Below, piece after piece: positions 1 to 9,718 of a stretch of 39,832 bases of DNA. A program made the translations under genes and the position numbers. Location: positions 1 to 39,832 of the forward strand of contig JAMPCE010000019.1 in assembly GCA_023666335.1 (NCBI GenBank), in the 5' to 3' direction. The stretch is from a bacterium. Lineage in GTDB: Bacteria > Bacillota > Clostridia > Lachnospirales > Lachnospiraceae. The notes beneath the pieces were generated by a model that had not been told where the DNA came from, did no database searches, and saw only the letters and a list, made by a program, of their open reading frames with translations. Numbering within the stretch: position 1 is the stretch's first letter; each line of letters begins with the position of its first letter.

Positions 1-154
1 TCAATATCGTTGTCTTTCCTGCGCCGGATGCGCCCACGATCACACAGATCTCTCCTTTCTCGATTGTAAAATCGGCGTCTTTTAACGCATGAATCTCTAC
101 TTCTCCGACCTTATACGTTTTTCCTACCTTTTCAAAGGCGATAAATTCCGGCAT
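1..154 (-). CDS. ABC transporter ATP-binding protein, N-terminal part
   Basis: This is the first ~51 codons of an ABC-type ATPase; the rest lies beyond the window edge. The reading begins MPEFIAFEKVGKTYKVGEVE and reaches a perfect Walker A P-loop, GASGAGKTT, at about residues 42-50. The short N-terminus and the phrase EIHALKDADFTIEKGEI resemble the LolD/MacB/FtsE-like ATPases that pair with FtsX-like permeases, but too little is visible to be certain. The ATG is chosen because a strong GGGAGGT ribosome binding site sits about 8 nt upstream. It lies 35 bp downstream of the GH2 gene on the same strand, so the two could be co-transcribed, although their functions do not obviously match. Confidence 0.85.
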   Translation of the reverse strand, partial: MPEFIAFEKVGKTYKVGEVEIHALKDADFTIEKGEICVIVGASGAGKTTIL

Positions 155-189
155 AGGATGACCTCCCTTACTTCATATATTCCGCAAGA

Positions 190-2505
190 TTATACGGACA
201 CCTCCAACGCTACCGTAACCGGCTTTCTATTCTTACTTGTGACGGTAACTGTCGCTGTTCCTGCCTCTGTCCCTGCTCTGACGACTGCCAGCAGGCGGCC
301 CCGGTAGCTGTTGAACGTATTGGCGATATATCTTTCATTCGTCTTGCACAGCGCGCTGCCCATACCCTGTAGTCCGGCTGCTCCCTCCACCTTAACGGTG
401 ACGGGCTGTTCAATATAAGGAATCAGTTCCCCCTTTTCGTCCGTAAATTCAATGGGCAGATAGCACAGGGACTGTCCGTCCGCTTCTAAGACCTGCTTAT
501 CAGGTGTTACGGATATTTTTATGTCCTTACCGCCGGTGCTTAAGCTATGCCGGGAGACTTCCCTGCCGCTCTCATCCAGCGCAACAGCAGTCAGTGTTCC
601 GGGCGCATAAGCAGTCCTAAAGATCGCCTTATATTTTTTGACGGGCTTTATTCCGATTTCTTTGCCATTCAGTTCCATGCGGACAGACGCGGCGTCAGCA
701 TATACCTCCACAACCGCTTTTGTCCCTTCATAGCCGTGCCACGTCCAACTGTCAATGGCATTGGTAAACTGCCATGCGCCGGTGGAGGGCTTTTCTTTCG
801 CATGATTCAAAGGGCGCACCCCGATAAACGGAATCTTTCGCAGCCCCCATACCACCTGCATGAAATACATAGCTGCCAGCGGCTTACCCGTAATATCGAT
901 CATACCCTGACCTGCCAGCAGCGGCAGCCCCTTGTAGGAATGATAGGTCCAGTCACCGATACATGCCTCACCCAGATAATCCCACGCAGACCAGACAAAA
1001 TCGCCCAATACCTGAGGATACTTCTTTACCCGCTCCCAATTGTAAGGTAAGTCTGCCGCCATAGTTTCACTTCCGACCATCAGCCGATCCGGGTACTTTC
1101 GAGCATCCGCGTCATACCGGGAAGCCGCATAATTCAGACCCAGAACATCCAATCCGGCGGCTGCGCCCTTACAGGCTTTGTCGCCTTTTTTTCCGGCAGC
1201 CATATAAAACATCAGACTGCCAAGTTTCCCTGCCATGGCATTGAAAAATGCAGAACCGGTTTTCTTTTCCTTATAACCGCCTTTCTTTGGCAGAGGCTCC
1301 GGTTTGTACTCGCCCTTATCCTTGTAAACGCCGATTCCCATCATGGTGTATACATTCAGCAGCACATTCACCCCTGCAGTGACCGGACGGGTCGCATCCA
1401 AAGTGTGAATGTAGTCTGTCAGCATCCGGCAGGTCTCCGCGCCCTTTTTAGAAGCCGTCTCGGAAACCTCATTTCCATGAGAATACATGATAACACAAGG
1501 ATGGTTGAAAGAAGCCTTCACCATAGCGGTTATATCGTTTTTCCACTCTGCGTCAAACCAGCGGGCATAATCATGGTAAGTCTTGGGAACATACCACCCG
1601 TCAAAAGTCTCGTTCATCACATACATACCCAGCTTGTCACAGATGCGCAATGTAATCTGAGACGCAGGATTGTGGGCAATGCGCAGAGCATTGAAGCCGT
1701 TTTCTTTCAAGATGGAAATACGGCGGTATTCCGCATCATAAAAATCACAGGCTCCCAACACACCGTGGTCGTGGTGGATACAGCCGCCCCGCAGCAGGAC
1801 ACGCTCTCCGTTTACCCGCAGACCTTTCTTCGCATCCCACTCCAGGAGACGGATGCCAAAAATCTCCCGCCGTTCTCTCCCCTCCTTGCGGATCACACAA
1901 GTGTAAAGATTCGGGGTTTCCGCATTCCACAGTCTTGCATTTGGAACCGTAATCTCTCCGGGGACACCGGAGGCTATCACCCTTTCGCCATCCAGGATTT
2001 CCACTTTGTCCGCGTCAGCGGTCACCTCAATCACCGCAGGCGCATAGGACTTCGTTACGATCTCAGGCGCCTCCAATTCATCGATCAACAGACTTACCGG
2101 GCGGTAGATGCCGGAACCGGAATACCAGCGGCAGTTGGGCTCAAGCGAATTGTCCACATCCACCCGCAGATGGTTTTCTCCCGTTTGAACAGCGCCCGAA
2201 ATGTCCACATCAAAGGCCGTATAGCCGTATCTGTGTGCGCCGACGGACTGCCTGTTGAGGGTGATTGTGCAATTCTGATAAACCCCCTCAAAATGCAGAA
2301 CGATTTTCTTCCCTGCATCCCCGCTGCCGATCTCAAATGTCTTTTCATAGGTGTACTTCCCTCCGGGAAAGTATCCGGAGTTGACCCCGTTCCGACAATT
2401 CCCGTCCCGTTGTTCCTCCAACATGGCATCGTGAGGAAGATCAACCGTTTTACAGGGGCGGCCGGCGCGGGAAAATTTCCACGAAGCATTCAAATCCACG
2501 ATCAT
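190..2505 (-). CDS. Glycoside hydrolase family 2 (beta-galactosidase-like)
   Basis: A 771-residue GH2 enzyme, probably cytoplasmic because no signal peptide is seen. The order is an N-terminal sugar-binding beta-sandwich (FEGVYQNCTITLNRQSVG), an Ig-like domain, the TIM barrel and C-terminal beta-sandwich domains (VEVYADAASVRMELNGKEIG onward) of the kind seen in short GH2 enzymes. The predicted acid/base is Glu346 in SHGNE and the nucleophile Glu480 in VGSETMA. A lysine-rich insert lies between them. The start is the ATG with AGGAGGTG 5 nt upstream; the open frame continues 46 codons further up, but that part lacks a ribosome site and looks like leader. GH2 includes galactosidases, glucuronidases and mannosidases, so the exact sugar is not settled. 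It lies downstream of an AraC regulator on the same strand. Confidence 0.88.
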   Translation of the reverse strand: MIVDLNASWKFSRAGRPCKTVDLPHDAMLEEQRDGNCRNGVNSGYFPGGKYTYEKTFEIGSGDAGKKIVLHFEGVYQNCTITLNRQSVGAHRYGYTAFDVDISGAVQTGENHLRVDVDNSLEPNCRWYSGSGIYRPVSLLIDELEAPEIVTKSYAPAVIEVTADADKVEILDGERVIASGVPGEITVPNARLWNAETPNLYTCVIRKEGRERREIFGIRLLEWDAKKGLRVNGERVLLRGGCIHHDHGVLGACDFYDAEYRRISILKENGFNALRIAHNPASQITLRICDKLGMYVMNETFDGWYVPKTYHDYARWFDAEWKNDITAMVKASFNHPCVIMYSHGNEVSETASKKGAETCRMLTDYIHTLDATRPVTAGVNVLLNVYTMMGIGVYKDKGEYKPEPLPKKGGYKEKKTGSAFFNAMAGKLGSLMFYMAAGKKGDKACKGAAAGLDVLGLNYAASRYDADARKYPDRLMVGSETMAADLPYNWERVKKYPQVLGDFVWSAWDYLGEACIGDWTYHSYKGLPLLAGQGMIDITGKPLAAMYFMQVVWGLRKIPFIGVRPLNHAKEKPSTGAWQFTNAIDSWTWHGYEGTKAVVEVYADAASVRMELNGKEIGIKPVKKYKAIFRTAYAPGTLTAVALDESGREVSRHSLSTGGKDIKISVTPDKQVLEADGQSLCYLPIEFTDEKGELIPYIEQPVTVKVEGAAGLQGMGSALCKTNERYIANTFNSYRGRLLAVVRAGTEAGTATVTVTSKNRKPVTVALEVSV

Positions 2506-2648
2506 TTTTGCACCTCCTAAAATCCTCTTTTGCGGACATACCAATCCGTTTGATACAAAATCTCCAGTATACGCTGATTTTAGCAGATGAATTTTCGGTT
2601 GTAATGCAGAATCGACCATAATATTGTAAAATAGGTTTTCCAAAAAAC

Positions 2649-3845
2649 TCAGCCGGAATGTTCGCGCCGATATTTTGCCGGAGTAACGCCAACCGTTTTC
2701 TTAAATACATTCTGAAAATAAGGCTGGTTGGAAAAATGGAGATATTCGCTGATCTCTGCCAATGATTTATCCGTATATTTTAGCAACAGCTTCGCTTCCC
2801 GCATACGGCACTCAGTCACATACTCTCCTACACTCATTCCGGTTTCCGCCTTGAATCGCTTTTCCAGATAAGACTTTCCCCGGTTAATATGGCTCGCTAT
2901 GTCCTGAACAGCCAGACCGTCGTTCAGATGCTCTCCGATATACTGGATACAGGCATAGACCTCATCGGAGATTCCGGCAGGCAGTCTGGACTGCCGCACC
3001 CGGCTGGTAAAATCCAGCAGCATATTGTATTGTAGGTTTTTGATGGCTTCTAAAGACTGGAGATATTCGCACTCCTGAATGTAGGTATCCATCAAATAAT
3101 ATGCCTGCTCAACATCCATACCGCCGGGAATTGCCCCCATTTTTCCGACGATCGTTACGGTTCCTACAAAAACGTTTTTTGCCTGTCGAAGCGGCGTATC
3201 CGCCAGCACGCCTTCCACCAGCCGCTGATTCTCTGCGGTTTTCAACAGAAAACTCCGCATCTGCTCCGGCTCACCCTGCCGGACCAGCTCCAGCATCTGT
3301 TTTTCAAAAAAGTACGTTCCATGCTGCTGTCTTTCATCCCGCGCCTGATAGGTGGCTTCCGTATGCCGGACGGCAATTTCCTGATCCGACTCTTTATCAT
3401 GGAGACCAAAGCGGTCCAGAATAGATACTTCTTCCCCGTTCAAAACAAGGTGCAGATGAAGCATGAGATAAACAAAGCGATTATAGCTGTAGCAGGGAAG
3501 GGATTGCATAAACTGCGTAATATCTTCCTCACGGTTCCGGCTGATCGCATTGGCGCTCATATATGCCTGAACGGTCTTTTGAAGAACATCGCCGGAACGG
3601 GCAGGTCCTATCACCAGACAGCCGACAGCATTTTCCAGCCGAACCATCCCATAAAAACCGACGCCTGGCATCGTATAGATAGCAGGATTTTGAGATTCGG
3701 ACAGCAAAAACCGCAAGACCCCCGGAGAAACGGGTATCCCTGCGGGAAGCCCCACAGCGCATAATTCCGTTCCGTCTTCATAATAGACCACCGGCAGAAA
3801 ATGCGAGGCATAAAAGGTTTTGCAAAAAGCACTGTAGTTTTTCAA
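2649..3845 (-). CDS. AraC-family transcriptional regulator
   Basis: A 398-residue regulator with a C-terminal AraC-type double helix-turn-helix (about residues 295-395). The first helix region reads YIGEHLNDGLAVQDIASHIN and the second ends in the classic pattern FSNQPYFQNVFKKTVGVTPA followed by KYRREHSG. The N-terminal ~280 residues are a sensor region I do not recognise; no membrane segment is evident, so a soluble ligand is expected. The start codon is TTG, supported by AGAGGTGA about 7 nt upstream and by the absence of a better in-frame ATG. It is divergent from the GH43 gene and upstream of the GH2 gene, so it probably controls cluster 1 (inference). Confidence 0.9.
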   Translation of the reverse strand: MKNYSAFCKTFYASHFLPVVYYEDGTELCAVGLPAGIPVSPGVLRFLLSESQNPAIYTMPGVGFYGMVRLENAVGCLVIGPARSGDVLQKTVQAYMSANAISRNREEDITQFMQSLPCYSYNRFVYLMLHLHLVLNGEEVSILDRFGLHDKESDQEIAVRHTEATYQARDERQQHGTYFFEKQMLELVRQGEPEQMRSFLLKTAENQRLVEGVLADTPLRQAKNVFVGTVTIVGKMGAIPGGMDVEQAYYLMDTYIQECEYLQSLEAIKNLQYNMLLDFTSRVRQSRLPAGISDEVYACIQYIGEHLNDGLAVQDIASHINRGKSYLEKRFKAETGMSVGEYVTECRMREAKLLLKYTDKSLAEISEYLHFSNQPYFQNVFKKTVGVTPAKYRREHSG

Positions 3846-3875
3846 AAAATCACCTCTTGCGGAAGATTTTATAAT

Positions 3876-3904
3876 AATATAACCGATTTTGCATTACAGG
3901 TCAA
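3876..3904 (-). promoter_or_regulatory. Promoter of the AraC-family regulator gene
   Basis: On the minus strand a -35 TTGACC and a -10 TATATT are separated by exactly 17 bp, about 30 nt before the TTG start. The plus-facing half of the same spacer, which must serve the GH43 gene, shows no comparably good -35/-10 pair, fitting activator dependence. Confidence 0.55.
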
Positions 3905-3996
3905 GAAAAATGCGATACCATGTCAGCAAACACAAAATCTCAATGCCGAAAATATCCTACTCATCATTCTAATCTATCTTATGGAGGACTCTGCCG

Positions 3997-5727
3997 ATGA
4001 AACATATTTGCAACCCGATGAATCTCTCTTACAAATACCAATTTCATGGCACATTTTACGGTCATGCCATCTGTAGAGAGGCAGCCGATCCATCCATGAT
4101 CCTGTTTCATGAGCGGTACTATCTGTTCCCGTCCATGTCAGCGGGCTTCTGGGTCTCGGATGATCTGGCGGATTGGCAATACTATCCGCTGACCGGTCTC
4201 CCCATCCACGACTATGCCCCCGATGTGCGTGTGATGGGCGAATATATGTACTTCTGCGCTTCCAAACGGAACAGCAAATGCCCTTTCTACCGTACGAAAG
4301 ACCCCTGTTCCGGCGAGTTTGAACGTGTCGCCGCCACACTGACCTTTTGGGATCCAAACCTTTTTCAGGACGATGACGGCAGAGTGTACTTCTATTGGGG
4401 ATGCTCCAACCAAAAGCCCCTGTACGGCGTGGAACTGGATCCGGAAACCATGACTCCCATCGGTAAACCCAAGGGCTTGATCGAAAGCGATACGGCACAC
4501 CACGGTTTTGAACGCAACGGGGAAAACCATATCATGCCTCCGGCAAAGAAAATGGGGGAACGTGTCATGCGTATTCTGGCCGGAGGAAGCGCTCCCTATA
4601 TCGAGGGCGCATGGATGACCAAGCATAGCGGAAAATATTATCTGCAATATGCCGCTACCGGAGCAGAGTACAATGTATACTCCGACGGCGTTTATATTGG
4701 TGACAGCCCCTTAGGGCCGTTTACTTATGCAAAGAACAATCCCTATTCTTACCGTCCCGGCGGATTCATGCCCGGTGCCGGGCATGGCAGTACCATGAAA
4801 GATAAATTCGGGAACCTCTGGCACACCGCTACCATGCGGATCAGCGTAAACCACAGCTTTGAGCGGCGGATCGGACTGTTCCCCGCCGGTTTTGATGAGG
4901 ATGGTGAACTGTTCTGCAACCAGCGCTACGGCGATTGGCCAATCCGGATGGAGCAGACGCGTTTCGATCCCTGGCGGGAACCGGACTGGATGCTGCTCAG
5001 TTATAAGAAGTCCATGACCGCCTCCTCCTGTGCGCCGGAGCATCCGGCAGACCTGGCTGCGGACGAGTGCGAAAGGACTTGGTGGAAAGCCGCATCAGAC
5101 AATGGCGAATGGCTGCAGATCGACTTAGGAGAGACAATGACCGTCCACGGCGTCCAAATCAATTTCGCCGACGATGGTTTACATAAAAATCCTCCCGAGA
5201 GCGCAAGCTGGGGCGGAGAATGGCCCATCAAGCGTATCATCGACACGGAAAACCATAAAACACGCTGGAAGCTGGAAGGTTCTCAGGATGGAACAAATTT
5301 CTTCGTAATCTGCGACAAAAGTCAAACGGAGACAGACCTGTCCCATGACTTCATCTGCATCGAGGATGGCATTCAAGCCCGTTATCTGCGGTGCACGATC
5401 ATAGAACTGCCCTTTCACCAAGCCGCGGCCATCTCTGCGCTGCGTGTATTCGGCTCATCCAAATGTCCGAAACCCCGGCAGATCTCTGAGCTGAAAATCA
5501 GGCGCGACAATATGGATCTGGATCTGTCCTGGGCTAGGAACGGCGATGCCGTCGGATGCGCAGTCCTGTGGGGCCACGCGCCGGATAAGTTGTATCACTG
5601 TGTCATGATCTATGGGGAAGATACCTGTCATATCGGCGCGCTGAACAAGGGACAGACATGTTTTATCCGGGTGGACGCTTTCAATGAGGGCGGTATTACC
5701 CACGGAGAAACAATGGGACCGTTTTAA
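3997..5727 (+). CDS. GH43 glycosidase with C-terminal discoidin (F5/8 C) domain
   Basis: A 576-residue five-bladed propeller glycosidase. The three GH43 acids can be placed: base Asp31 (EAADPSMI), pKa modulator Asp119 (TFWDPNLF) and acid Glu203 (YIEGAWMTKHSG). After the propeller (to about residue 330) comes a galactose-binding-like F5/8 type C domain, about residues 345-490 (NGEWLQIDLGETMTVHGVQI), then an FN3-like tail. GH43 members mostly act on beta-xylosides or alpha-L-arabinofuranosides; the subfamily cannot be assigned by eye. There is no signal peptide, so it probably trims imported oligosaccharides. The start is fixed by TGGAGGA nine nt upstream of the ATG. It opens the plus-strand run with GH3, GPH transporter and a second GH3. 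Confidence 0.87.
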   Translation: MKHICNPMNLSYKYQFHGTFYGHAICREAADPSMILFHERYYLFPSMSAGFWVSDDLADWQYYPLTGLPIHDYAPDVRVMGEYMYFCASKRNSKCPFYRTKDPCSGEFERVAATLTFWDPNLFQDDDGRVYFYWGCSNQKPLYGVELDPETMTPIGKPKGLIESDTAHHGFERNGENHIMPPAKKMGERVMRILAGGSAPYIEGAWMTKHSGKYYLQYAATGAEYNVYSDGVYIGDSPLGPFTYAKNNPYSYRPGGFMPGAGHGSTMKDKFGNLWHTATMRISVNHSFERRIGLFPAGFDEDGELFCNQRYGDWPIRMEQTRFDPWREPDWMLLSYKKSMTASSCAPEHPADLAADECERTWWKAASDNGEWLQIDLGETMTVHGVQINFADDGLHKNPPESASWGGEWPIKRIIDTENHKTRWKLEGSQDGTNFFVICDKSQTETDLSHDFICIEDGIQARYLRCTIIELPFHQAAAISALRVFGSSKCPKPRQISELKIRRDNMDLDLSWARNGDAVGCAVLWGHAPDKLYHCVMIYGEDTCHIGALNKGQTCFIRVDAFNEGGITHGETMGPF

Positions 5728-5790
5728 TGTGTAGAAAACAAGGAACGAAACAGAGATAGTAAAATTTCAAATAAAAAGGAGGCAATCATC

Positions 5791-8241
5791 ATGCTGTACA
5801 AAGACAAAACCCAGCCCATCGAAAACCGCGTTCGGGATCTGATGTCCCGCATGACGCTGGAAGAAAAGACCGCACAGCTTTCCTGCGCCATGCTCATGGA
5901 TCAGGAAAACCTTCGGGAAACGATCAAAGACGGAATCGGCACGTTGAGCTATCTGAACGCATCCATGAGCGGAGACACAGCAAAAGACATGGCGCAGCTG
6001 CGGGAAACACAGCGGTTTCTGGTGGAGGAGACCCGTCTGGGTATTCCCGCGCTGATCCACAACGAAGGGATCGCCGGACTTCAGATTCCGGGAGCAACTA
6101 CTTTCCAACAGGCTCTCGGTATAGCCGCCACATGGGAACCGGAACTGGCAGAGAAAATGGGAGAAACAGAACAGAAGCAGCTTCTCTCTTTCGGAATGCA
6201 CGCTCTCCATTCCCCGCTGTTCGACTTAGGCCGCGACCCCCGGTGGGGACGCATCAGCGAGACCTATGGCGAGGACCCCTATTTGGTTGCCCAGATGGGA
6301 ACAGCCTATGTGCAGGGATTACAAAAGGATGATGCCGTCATGGCGACCGCAAAACATTTCGTGGGCTACGGAAATGCCGAAGGCGGCAGAAATGGCGGTG
6401 AAATGCAGTTAGGCGAGCGCAGCCTGCGGGATACATTCTGCTGGCCTTTTGAAGCAGCCATCCAGGATGCAGGCATCATGGCTGTGATGAACGGCTACGG
6501 TATCTTAAACGGCGAACCTATTGCCACTTCCAAAGCAATCCTGACAGACCTGCTTCGGGATGATTTGGGCTTTAAAGGTCCTGTTGTATCGGATTACGGC
6601 AGCATCGGACGGGCGGACGCCCGCTACCGTACCTCGGAAAGCCAGCGTCAGACTGCGGTTCAGGCCCTTCAGGCCGGAATCGATGTAGAGCAGCCCACCA
6701 ACGTCTGTTTCCAGCATTTAGTCCAGGCCGTGAACGACGGGGAACTGGATGCCGCCTATATAGACAGGGCGTTGGAACGTATCCTGACCGTGAAGTTCCG
6801 TCTGGGCTTATTTGAAAACCCCTACGGCATTGGAAATTTTGAACAGGAGACAGCCAGACCTGAGGCAGACGCCCTCTCTCTGGAGATCGCGGAAAAGTCC
6901 ATCGTCCTTCTGAAAAATGAAGAAAACATCTTACCCTTACGTTCAGGCTTGAAAGTGGCGCTCATCGGTCCGTCTGCGGACGCCAAAGCAATCATGTTCG
7001 GCGGCTATTCCTCTGTCGGCTCCGTAGGAACAACGAACCGGGATTTCGACCAGACAGAGAACGATAAATTTCTGACTATGGCATATCAGGCGGCGATCAC
7101 AGAGTTCAAGGACAGCATCAAGCAGCAGCTGGGGATGGAATTTGACGACCAGCCCTCGCCGGAGCAGAAAGAAATCATCCTATCCATCTTAAAGCAGAAT
7201 TTCACCAGCAGCAATACGGTGTATTCCTCCCAAGCAGATTTTATGGAGCGCTACTATCCCCATTGCCGCTCTGTTCGGGAAGCATTGGAGGCGGAATTGG
7301 GAACGGAACAGGTACGTTACGCTGCCGGATGCGGTATCAAAGAGTCCATTCCCGGCGGCATTGAGGAAGCGCTCCGTTGTGTGGAGGATGCGGATATCGT
7401 AATCGCAGTTCTGGGCGGTCTGGAGAGCATGGTGGATGAAGGCGCAACATGCGGTGAGAATCGGGATAATACCAACACCGATTTGGAGCGCGCGCAATTA
7501 GAGTTGATGGAGGCGGTGTTCGCCACAGGCAAACCGGTCGTATCTGTTCTCATCGACGGCCGCCCGTTGTCTGTTTCCTCGGTGAGCAAAAACAGTAAGG
7601 CGCTGCTCCATGCGTGGCTGCCTGCCGAACATGGAGGCGAAGCCATTGCGAACATCCTGACCGGTAAACGCAGCCCCTGCGGAAAACTTCCGGTGACTAT
7701 GGTGCGCAGCGCAGCCCAAATTCCTATGCACTATGACCGCTTACAGTTGTTCACTGAGCCGGAGGTTTGGGCCGAGTATGTGGACGATGAACAGAACCAT
7801 CCTCTGTATCCGTTTGGACACGGTCTGAGTTATACACAGTTTACCTATGAGGACTTGTCCGTTGATAAGACCGTAAATATCCGCGAGACGGTAAACTTAC
7901 GTTTCACTGTCCGTAACACGGGGAAATGCGCCGGAAATGAGGTTGCACAGATCTATATTCGCGACATGATCTCCAGCGTAGCCCGCCCCTGCCTACAGTT
8001 GGCGGCATTTGCAAAGGTACCGCTCATGCCGGGCGAAGCCAAAAACGTATCGGTGGAATTGGATCTGCGGCAGTTGGCATTCCACGACAGCCGGATGCAG
8101 TTAGTGGTGGAACCCGGAGAAATGGAACTGCTGGTAGGTGCATCCAGCGCCGATATCCGCCTGCGCGACAGTTTTACCATCACAGGAGACACCTTGCCGG
8201 TGAAGCAGCGGATTCACCGCGCTAAAGTCTCCATTCAATGA
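5791..8241 (+). CDS. Glycoside hydrolase family 3 (beta-glucosidase/beta-xylosidase)
   Basis: An 816-residue GH3 enzyme with the usual three parts: TIM barrel (GRDPRWGRISETYGEDPYL, then KHFVGYGNAEGGRN), the alpha/beta sandwich domain (SLEIAEKSIVLLKNEENILP) and a C-terminal FnIII-like domain (YPFGHGLSYTQFTYEDL). The catalytic nucleophile should be Asp268 in VVSDYGS. An insertion of about 100 residues in the sandwich domain (around 425-500) follows the pattern of bacterial xylosidase/glucosidase types. No signal peptide is present. An AAAAGGAGG site precedes the ATG. It lies 63 bp after the GH43 gene and its stop nearly touches the transporter gene, which indicates one operon. Substrate is probably a beta-gluco- or beta-xylo-oligosaccharide. 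Confidence 0.9.
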   Translation: MLYKDKTQPIENRVRDLMSRMTLEEKTAQLSCAMLMDQENLRETIKDGIGTLSYLNASMSGDTAKDMAQLRETQRFLVEETRLGIPALIHNEGIAGLQIPGATTFQQALGIAATWEPELAEKMGETEQKQLLSFGMHALHSPLFDLGRDPRWGRISETYGEDPYLVAQMGTAYVQGLQKDDAVMATAKHFVGYGNAEGGRNGGEMQLGERSLRDTFCWPFEAAIQDAGIMAVMNGYGILNGEPIATSKAILTDLLRDDLGFKGPVVSDYGSIGRADARYRTSESQRQTAVQALQAGIDVEQPTNVCFQHLVQAVNDGELDAAYIDRALERILTVKFRLGLFENPYGIGNFEQETARPEADALSLEIAEKSIVLLKNEENILPLRSGLKVALIGPSADAKAIMFGGYSSVGSVGTTNRDFDQTENDKFLTMAYQAAITEFKDSIKQQLGMEFDDQPSPEQKEIILSILKQNFTSSNTVYSSQADFMERYYPHCRSVREALEAELGTEQVRYAAGCGIKESIPGGIEEALRCVEDADIVIAVLGGLESMVDEGATCGENRDNTNTDLERAQLELMEAVFATGKPVVSVLIDGRPLSVSSVSKNSKALLHAWLPAEHGGEAIANILTGKRSPCGKLPVTMVRSAAQIPMHYDRLQLFTEPEVWAEYVDDEQNHPLYPFGHGLSYTQFTYEDLSVDKTVNIRETVNLRFTVRNTGKCAGNEVAQIYIRDMISSVARPCLQLAAFAKVPLMPGEAKNVSVELDLRQLAFHDSRMQLVVEPGEMELLVGASSADIRLRDSFTITGDTLPVKQRIHRAKVSIQ

Positions 8242-8255
8242 AAGGAAGGGCGATT

Positions 8256-9686
8256 ATGACATTACAAAGCAAACAAGGCTTTCTTGAGAAAAAGATCTGG
8301 AACAGCAAAATCACCACGGAAGATACAACCTTCAAAGAAAAGGCTTTTGGCTATCTGTTAGGACCGGTAGGCGCGCTGTTGTTCAATGCAATCGTCAATG
8401 GATATATCAATGTCTATTATACGGATGTTTTGGGATTGACTGCCGTGGCAGGCGGCGCTTTTCTGGCCATCTTTCCACTGATATCCAAAATCCTGGACGC
8501 TGTGACCAATGTGTTTATGGGATATGTGATCGACCACACAAAAACGAAACAGGGTAAAGCACGCCCTTATATCCTGCTGGGTGCGGTCCTCATGCCCATT
8601 GCCGGTATCCTGATGTACGCGATCCCTAAAGCCAGTATGGCTGTCCAGCTTGTCTGGATCGTTATTTCCTATAATCTGTACTATGCCATCAGCTACACAA
8701 TTTACAACATGAGCCATAACATGATGATACCGCTCTCCACGAAAAATTCCAGCCAGCGGGCGACACTCTCCACCCTTGCCAGCATTTCCAATATTGTCTT
8801 TGCAGGAACGCTGGCTGCGACTCTGGTGCCCATGTTGGTTCTTCCGATAATCGGCGTGAATCAGTCGAGATGGATTACCATGATTTGCATTGTTGCCATC
8901 TTCGTACTGCCTCTGGGGCTGCTGGAATATTTCTTTACAAAAGAGCGAATCACAGAAGCGGAAAATGAAGAAACAGTTGAAAAAAAAGAAGAAATCCCCT
9001 ACACAAAGCAGATGAAAGCCTGTTTTACGGACAAATATATGGTGATGGCGCTTCTAATATGGGTTCTTACTCAATTTATCGCCTATATGCGCAGTACCAG
9101 CCTGCTCTACTATTGCAACTATATTCTGGGCAGCTATAACGACGGCTTTACGCCCACCATATTGCAGGTAATAGGCGGTCTTCCCATGGGATTGGGTATG
9201 TTCATCATCATCCCGCTGACAAAGAAATTTGAAAAGCGGACTCTGTTCCTGATCGGAAGCGGTCTGACCATAGCGGGAACCGCCATCTGCCTGCTGTCTC
9301 CAACGAATATGGGTGTGGTCATCGCCGGGCAGATCATCAAGAATGTGGGAACCATTCCCAGTTCTTATATCTTCATGGCTTTCTTCGCCGACTGCCTGGA
9401 CCATTTCGAACTGACGCATCACTTCCGCTGTGACGGTTTTGGTATGTCCGTATACAGCATCATCATTACGGTCATGGTAGGTTTATGTACCAGTGTCTTT
9501 AACCTGATTCTGTCCCGCACCGGATATGTGGCGCCCAGTCTTGTGGACGGCGTGACTGTGGCAGCGGCGCAGTCACAGGCTACGCTGACCGGCATTCTCG
9601 GTTCCTATTATGGTGTGGAACTTGTCGGGACGGCACTGATGATGATCCTGTTCTTCTTCCTGCGGGTGGAGAAAGCTCTGAAATAA
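8256..9686 (+). CDS. GPH-family sugar:cation symporter (MFS)
   Basis: A 476-residue polytopic membrane protein with about 12 hydrophobic segments and the features of the glycoside-pentoside-hexuronide:cation symporter family: an early FLAIFPLISKILDAVTNVFM segment and the conserved cytoplasmic loop DHTKTKQGKARPYILLGA. It should carry an oligosaccharide or glycoside across the cytoplasmic membrane with a cation. The second in-frame ATG is chosen because AAAGGAAGGG lies at the correct distance; the first ATG overlaps the GH3 stop and has no site of its own. Position between two GH3 genes suggests that it supplies their substrate. Confidence 0.9.
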   Translation: MTLQSKQGFLEKKIWNSKITTEDTTFKEKAFGYLLGPVGALLFNAIVNGYINVYYTDVLGLTAVAGGAFLAIFPLISKILDAVTNVFMGYVIDHTKTKQGKARPYILLGAVLMPIAGILMYAIPKASMAVQLVWIVISYNLYYAISYTIYNMSHNMMIPLSTKNSSQRATLSTLASISNIVFAGTLAATLVPMLVLPIIGVNQSRWITMICIVAIFVLPLGLLEYFFTKERITEAENEETVEKKEEIPYTKQMKACFTDKYMVMALLIWVLTQFIAYMRSTSLLYYCNYILGSYNDGFTPTILQVIGGLPMGLGMFIIIPLTKKFEKRTLFLIGSGLTIAGTAICLLSPTNMGVVIAGQIIKNVGTIPSSYIFMAFFADCLDHFELTHHFRCDGFGMSVYSIIITVMVGLCTSVFNLILSRTGYVAPSLVDGVTVAAAQSQATLTGILGSYYGVELVGTALMMILFFFLRVEKALK

Positions 9687-9718
9687 AACACACTAAAACA
9701 AAAAGGAGTTGTACCAAT

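Noticed and set aside
2566..2571. TATACT as the -10 of a GH2 promoter
   Set aside because: No recognisable -35 at 16-18 bp; it may be an activator-dependent promoter but the evidence is too thin for a feature.
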